Part shown: piece by piece, positions 49,801 to 57,100 of the stretch
Layout of the letters: every line of letters begins with the position of its first letter
Numbering within the stretch: the stretch's first letter is position 1
Assembly (NCBI RefSeq): GCF_004664715.2
Contig: NC_051082.1
Coordinates: forward strand, 4,603,078-4,667,077
Direction of reading: 5' to 3'
Source: Peromyscus leucopus
Taxonomy: Eukaryota; Chordata; Mammalia; Rodentia; Cricetidae
Length of the DNA stretch: 64,000 bases
Program-made: the position numbers and the translations under genes
The notes under the pieces: model-generated
What the model was told of the DNA's origin: nothing
Seen by the model: the letters and a program-made list of their open reading frames with translations, nothing else
Databases searched by the model: none

Positions 49801-52800
49801 ATATGTAGTTAGGACTGGAAGCTTATGCCCAAAGAGATTCCGTTTAATCTGTGGCTCAGGTCAGAGCTGGGTGTGGTGGTGGGCACTCTGAATTAAACTC
49901 CCTGTGAGTTTGAGGCCAGCCTGGCTACATAGTGAGATCTAGGCCAGCCAGGGCTACATGGTGAGTGAGACTGTGTCTAGATAGAGAGAGGAGATGAGAG
50001 ATAGATAGAGATAGCTAGATAGACAGATGATGGATAGATAGATGATTGAGATAGATGATGATGATGATAATGGTTAGATGGATAAATGGATGGATAGACG
50101 AGACAGACGGACAGACAGACAGGTCTGGTCTGTGGGTTATCCTGATGCTGCTGGCTCCTGTGCACATGTTGACTCTCCTGGGCATGAGTTCCCTACGTGC
50201 GCAGACTCCAGCCTGGAAGAACAGTGGGATGGCACCAGCCATGTTGTAGTGAAGGCACAGATGAGCCGAGGTTCCTCCCAGCTTTTGATTCTTTTCGTTA
50301 GAAAATAAAGACTTTTCTGACCTAATGCAGTTTGCTGCTCAGGGAGCTGGACTAGTGACTTAGCCGACAGAGGCCACTTAAGAAGGAAAGGGTCACTGTG
50401 GCTCTCCTGAGCGTACATCGCATCGTGACGAGGAGTCTTACACAGATGAATGTCGGTGCTCAGCTTACTTTCTCCTTACATTCAGTCCAAGCAGCACAGG
50501 AAATGATAGCACCCACATTCAAAATGGGGTTCCCCCCTCAGTTGACCTCGTGTAGAAACTTCCTCACACACAGGCCCAGAGCTTTGTCTCCAAGCTGAGT
50601 CTAGATCCTGTCAGGATGGCAATACAGATTAATGTAAGTGTCACTGTCACTTACACCGGGGACTTCCTGATAGAGCGATGACCCCTGGAATGAACTTCCA
50701 TTCCTGGTCTCTGTTCTCAGTGTTGTTCAGCGGTCATAGATGTTAGTGATGATGATGAACACAGAACAGGGGCTGGAGGATGGGCTGAGAGGTTAAGAGC
50801 ACTGTCTCTTTCCAGAGTCCTGATCAATTCTCAACACCACATAATGGCTCACAACCATCCATCTATAATGAGAGTATGATTTTTTCTTTCTGGCCTGCAG
50901 ACAATACATGCAGCAGAGCACTATATACAAATAAATCTTTAAGAAAGGAAAAAAAACAAAAAATGCTGCTGTGGTGGCAGCACGCTTTAATCCCAGCACT
51001 CAGGAGGCAGAGACAGGCAGATCTTGGTGAGTTCAAGGCCAGCTTGGGCTACAGAGTGAGATCCAGGAAAGGTGCAAAGCTACACGCAGAAACCCTGTCA
51101 TCGAAAAACTGAAAAAAAAAAAAAAAAAAACAGAACAGAATGCTGTCATCAAAATTGTAGGATACCGGTTGCTTCCTAGACGTGAACAAGAAAGGAGAGG
51201 GTATTGTGAGCTGTTGTGTGTGGAAGGCTGGGACCTGGTGTTTCAATGTTCCCATGTGTGCATGCACACTGAAGACAGGTGTCCACAGAGGCCGGAAGAG
51301 GGCATCAGATCCCCTGGAGTTGGAGTTACAGATAACTGACATGGGTGCTAGGAACGGTAACTCAGGTCCTCTGCAAGAACATTGAACGTTCTCTACCACT
51401 GAGCCAGCTCTCCGGCCCATACAAAGTACTCTTTGAATGCTGGACCTCTTGGAAAGCCTAGCTGCTGGACGGCACCCGAGCTCTGTGCTTCCTTGCAGGA
51501 AGGGGACAGCTGTCCGATCCTATTAGGACTTGAGAGGAGACAGTGGCGGGCTGTTCTTGGGTTACAAAAGCAGCGGGTGAGCGCTTGTTATGACAGGACG
51601 GGGCATGCATATAGGTGAGAGCTGACTCTGTAGGTAGCAAGGTGTCTTAGAGGACAATGTGGGCTGACAGTGTGGGTGGTGGAGGCCAGTGGCTCAGCAA
51701 ACCTGCTTCCTCCCACCCAGATCTGTCTCCAGGGGCTGTGTAGGGAACCCCTCCCCCGAGTTGTCCGCAAAGCCTCTTCAGAAGGGGAACATGGGGGCCA
51801 CGTGCTCACAGCACAGTCTGCCGCAGACTAGCTCCTCGCTTGGAGAGAGGGATGCGCGCCTGGCCGGGGAGACGGCTCAGTGGATGAACCTTACTGCACA
51901 TATGTGAGGACCAGAGTTGGACTCCCAGCATCCACAGAAAAAGCCAGCAGATAGGGTGGCCCACTTGTGATCCAGTGGAGACAGAGATAAGGGATCCCTA
52001 AGCCGCCTAGGGAACTAGCCAAATCGGCGAGTTCCGAATTCCAAGTTCAGGAGAGACCCTGACTCAGAAAACACAGTTTTCTGGAGAGCAGTGGAAGGAG
52101 ACATATGAGGTGGTCTGGTCTTGTCCACACATGCGTGTGTGCACAATGTGCGTGCTCACCAACACACATTCAGCACCCCCTGTGCCCCCCTGTACGTAGT
52201 AAAAGGCTCCGCTGTGTTGCCCTTCCCGTCAGATGTGAGGGTGCGTGAGTCAGGGAACGAATGTGTGAGGAGGGAGTGACGTGTGCCCGCGTTCAGAGCT
52301 GGCTGGCTGTATGCAGAGAGGTGAGGAGCCCCACCGCGACCGGCCAAGCGCTGGCCGGATCCCTTGGGTAAAGCAAAGCCAGCCTGGGTTCTGTCGTTCC
52401 TCCGAGGAAGGACGCTCTGCCCAGGCCCTGCCCTGTCCCGTCCCGACGCAGTGAGCACCATCCTCAACAGAGCTGACGCAGCTGGCAGGGCCGAGCAGCA
52501 TGGTGGCCCGCAGAGCCGCAGTGTGGGTGTCCCAAACATGTGTGCGTCTGCGTGTGTGGTGTGTGTGTGTGTGTCGTGTGTGTGTGTGCCTTTCTGGTGT
52601 TGTGTGTGGTGTGATGTGTTGCTCCTGTGTGCCTGTGCGTGTGCTGTGTCCCTCTCACCCCCCCCCAGCTTCTCTCGCCTCAGTCCTCCCTCCTCCCTCT
52701 TCCTGACAGGTCCTGATCGCCTCCCACCTCCCCTCCTACGAGCTGCGGCACAACCAGGTAGAATCCATCTTCCTGTCTGCCATCGACATGTACGGCCACC

Positions 52801-54118
52801 AGTTCTGCCCAGAAAACCTCAAGGTGAGTCTTTGGGACTGTGGGTTTTCCTTACCCTCCAGGAGCCCCCCAGTTCAGACATAAAGTTCAGGGTGGCTAGG
52901 ATGTCCCAGGGGACATCTGCACGCTCTGGGAGTTGCAGGCATGGAAACCTGTTCACAGGCTCCATGGGGCGACAGGCTTGAGGCGTTCCTGGCCAGTACA
53001 GGGTTTGAATTAAGGTTCTAGTTCTGGAGGTTCCAGTGAGCATGAGCCCTTTGCGTGGGGGTCAGGGTGAGGCACTTGGCCTGCTCTTCCTAGGCTCTTG
53101 CCAGGGCCCTGGCTTACTGTAAACTTTTAGGCACCATTGGCATTTGAAACTGGGACCGTTGCCCTGGGCACAGTCACCCCCCCCCCCATTGTCCCATCTC
53201 CCAAGGCTGTGTGCAAAGGAGTCAGTCCCCTGCGTTGAAAGACACTGACTGCAGTAGTGATTGGACACAGCCCACTTGTGCCTCCCCCTGCCCCCAACTC
53301 CTGGGTCAGACCTGCTCATGTTCTGTTTGCTTTTTGGCCCTTTCTGTTTCCCGTAGAAATTAATTACTTTCGGAAACAACCATATTTGACGTCCTGCCAA
53401 CATTCTTCTACCACGATAACAAGGTCGTCTTATGGCGTCGCTGGAGGTACGCAGGCCGTCTAGAGTGTTTGCTGCCCGCCCGTCTGCACGGCCCAACCTG
53501 AGCTGTGGCCCGACCCTGAGCGGCGACACCTTGCAAACGTGACCTTTTCTCTCCAGGGAAGGGGGCTACTTGTGTCCTCTCACAGAGAAATAAACTGAGC
53601 TCAGAGCAGTGAGGTGACTTTCTCAGGCCACCTAGCCAGAGACAGCGTTCAGGATCCACACTTTATCCGTCTTCTTGCAAAGTCCATGCCAGAATACTGC
53701 TGTGCCCCGTGTCATCCCAGGCTCCTCCAGACAGGGCACAGCCTCGATGCCACACCCGTGCCCAGCCAGAACGCACCTTGTCCAGACTTCTTACTCATGA
53801 GTATTGGTATCTCGGAAAGACTTTGCTGCCCGGAGCAGAGCCCAGGCGGCTCCCTCGAGGCAGGGAAGGGCTTCTCTGGTGGAGCATCCGCTGGGTTCCC
53901 TGAGCACAAGAGCCCAGCGGTGTTCAGGTCCTCCAGGAATGCCGCTGCTTCCACTCCTGCAAATCGGAGGCTCAGCTCCTGTCCCAGAACCTTCTTTAAC
54001 GCTGGACTGAGTCCAGTGACTGATAGTTTTATCTCACCTTTGACCTCAGGTTGAAGTCTCTGCTCCCCGTGAGCTCTACCTTTTCCTGCATCTTTTAGAT
54101 TCCATGGGTCTCACACCC

Positions 54119-54177
<59 letters not shown>

Positions 54178-57100
54178 ACCAGCCAGGTCTGCCATGGAGA
54201 CTGGTTTGTGCCTTTGAGCACATGGCAGCCGCAGGGGACCCTGGCTGGCAGTTGTCACTTTATAAGGAGTTCTTCTGAGGCCTCACTCTCAAGGCCAGCA
54301 CACCCATCAGACATGATGATTTTGACAAGTTTAATCCCTACTCATGTCTGTGAGGGCTTTTCTAGGATATAAACCTTTTAAAAACTTTTAGTTAGTTAAA
54401 TCAAGACAGAGTGTTTTTGGTTTTTTTTTTTTTTTTTAATCCCTAAGTGGTTGGGGTCCGCCCAGCACACTCCAGTTCAGTGATTTACAAGGCACACAGG
54501 ACTCAGGCCACATTGGTCACAAGTGTCCGTGTGGCACTCAGAACGGAAGGCAGAAGGAAGGGCGATGCTGATGGGACCCAGGGCGGTCTCCTAGGTCCTC
54601 CTCGCAGGGGATCACAGAGAGCGATGACATGTGGTGGTGTAGTGCACCTGGGAGGCTCACAGACACACAGGTGGTTTTAGACATCCGGTTTTTTAAATGG
54701 GGACTGGGCTCTCCGTCATCTGCCTGGTGTGTGGTAACCTTAGAACTGAGGCTAAAAGCATTGGTGTTCCGTCATGGAGCATTCAAGGTGTTTTATGCGG
54801 CAAACTGTCATGGGAGAAAAATGGAATCTGCCCCAAATCCAAGCTCCCGCAGCACCTCTCACGGACAGCACATGAGCTGGCCATGCTAACCACGGCTCTC
54901 TGATTCCCACATCGGTGCAAAGTCTGGGACTGCATGGGCCTGTCTGCCCTCATTTGTGTTAGTGAGTGCTTGACGTGTGGCTGTCTGCTCATGAGCCTGT
55001 GTTGCTGTATAAAATTACACACCACTCCAAGACTTAGTGTGGAAGAAAGATGTAAGAACCCAATACTTATTACATTGATTGCATGTTGATATGAAAATTT
55101 CTGGGGTATCTGGGGAAAGAGAAATAAGATTTTTTTTCCCCTAAGTGGCTACTAGGAATTTAAATTATGTGGCTCGTGTTACATTTCTTGGCTAGAGTGG
55201 AGTTAACCAGGCTATTAAATTAGCCCACGGGCCAACTCTCACTTTCTTAAATAAAGTTTTATCAGAACACAGACAGCACACTTCTCATGACGGCTTCCAT
55301 GCCCACACGGTGGGCGGAATCTAGGGCTGCGGCAGAAACGATGTCTCCCAGTCTGAAACGTTTGCTGTTTAGTCTCTTGAGAAATCCCGTCAACAATGGA
55401 GCCCAAGAGCCCGAAGAGCCCTGTGCACACGGCCTTCCCCCCGCCGGTCCTGTGAATGCCACTGTACTTCTGCTCCGCCAGTGTATGTGCGGAGAGGCTA
55501 CATCGCCTACGAGCTGAACAGCCTACAGCACCGGGAGCTCCCAGATGGCACCTGCGTGGTGGAGTTCCAGTTCATGCTGCCGTCTTCCCACTCCAACGGT
55601 ATGGAGTGTTTCTCCCTGTTTCTGCCCTCCCTGTCTTATCTCTGGAAGGATCCAGCAAGCATGTCCGGCTGCTGGGGAGCCGCAAAGGAGACCCTTCCCC
55701 ACCTGTAGGTCTCCGCAGCCTTGAGCACGCTCATCTCTAGAATGCAGAGAATTACCACATGTCCGTCCCCTGCTCCTTGACACACGTGTGCTGCCTTAAA
55801 AGACGGTGAATGAGCATGAGATGACAGTGTAGCCTCTCAGCCACACCGCAGCAATTAAAAAAAGTGCTCGGCGTGGGCCTGAGAGATGGCAACACACACA
55901 CTCATCGTTTAGGACAGGAGAACGTTTCCCGAGTCCGAGTTCCCGTAGGCCAGCTAAAGGGCCAACGTGCAACAGCCTTATTCCAGGAGGGCCAGGGCAG
56001 CTCTGGCCTCTGTGCATATCCTTGTTCCACACTTCATGGACTCACCCCTCGCACACCTGAGTCCAGAGTCCTCACGTGACCGGACTGGATTGGTTCCTGG
56101 GAGCGGTGGCCCTCTAAACCCTTAACACCTACTCACTTTATCCCGAGAGAGATTTGATGGGAGGAGAATGAAGTGATCCCAGGACCAAACTTGCCTTCCT
56201 TACAGCTGCCTAGAGCTGGGGCTCTCCAGGGGAAACTGAGGCTGGGAGCTTACCTCTCTGTGTGTCTGTGTTCACCTCTTTGCGTTGACCTTGGACCCTA
56301 TTGGGACTGACTTTGAATGCATCATTCATTCATGTATTCATTCATACTCGCTCACTCACATCCTGGGCTCCTCGTCTATTCCTTGTCCCCAGGAGTCTGA
56401 TGCGACCCTAGCACCTGCCCTAACTGCAGCCTCCCCATGTAGTCCCCCTTTCGACCCACCTAGGAAGGCTCTTATCCTGCTCCGGCTTCCCAAAAAAGCA
56501 TCCTACACAAGAAGAGCTGGGGCAGCTGCCTCAGCCTCTGTCTCTTGTCACCCTGCAGGATGGCCATGCCCATCAGCATTTCTAACCCCGACCTGCTCAG
56601 GCACAGTACAGAACTCTTCATGGACAGTGGCTCTCCCCGCTGTGCCAGCGCATGGGGGCCATGGTCGCCTTCAGGAGATTCGAAGAGTTCAACAGGTATG
56701 TTGGGTGGAGGAGCTGCATGGCCCTTCCCCCGACCCCAGCCACTCATTCACGAACACTTGGGCTCCGGAGACCCAGACCCGGGCACAGCAGTTAAGAGTT
56801 ACAGACCCGCGGGCGTGGTGGCACACGCCTTTAATCCAGCACTCGGGAGGCAGAGCCAGGCGGATCTCTGTGAGTTCGAGCCAAGCCTGGACTACCAAGT
56901 GAGCTCCAGGAAAGCGCAAAGCTACACAGAGAAACCTGTCTCGAAAAAAACCCAAAAAAAAAAAAAAAAAGAGTTACAGACCCCTTAGGGAGTGACGCCC
57001 CTAAGGGGCGTGGCAAGATAGCCCAAGTTCTGGCTGCGGCTGCACCGCAAGGACCGCCAATCCTTCTGAGCAGGATCCCTCAGCTCCCCCTGTCCACCAG

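Larger units (their letters stand above)
49324..52400 (+). other. Intron between visible exons 22 and 23
   Basis: No exon found. It contains a CT-rich tract (49,370-49,460), a diverged sense B1 (about 49,865-49,980) running into a TAGA/GATG array (49,980-50,110), a sense B2 (50,770-50,945), a sense B1 (50,965-51,130), an antisense B3-like element (about 51,270-51,420) and a sense B2-like element (about 51,860-52,080). Confidence 0.7.
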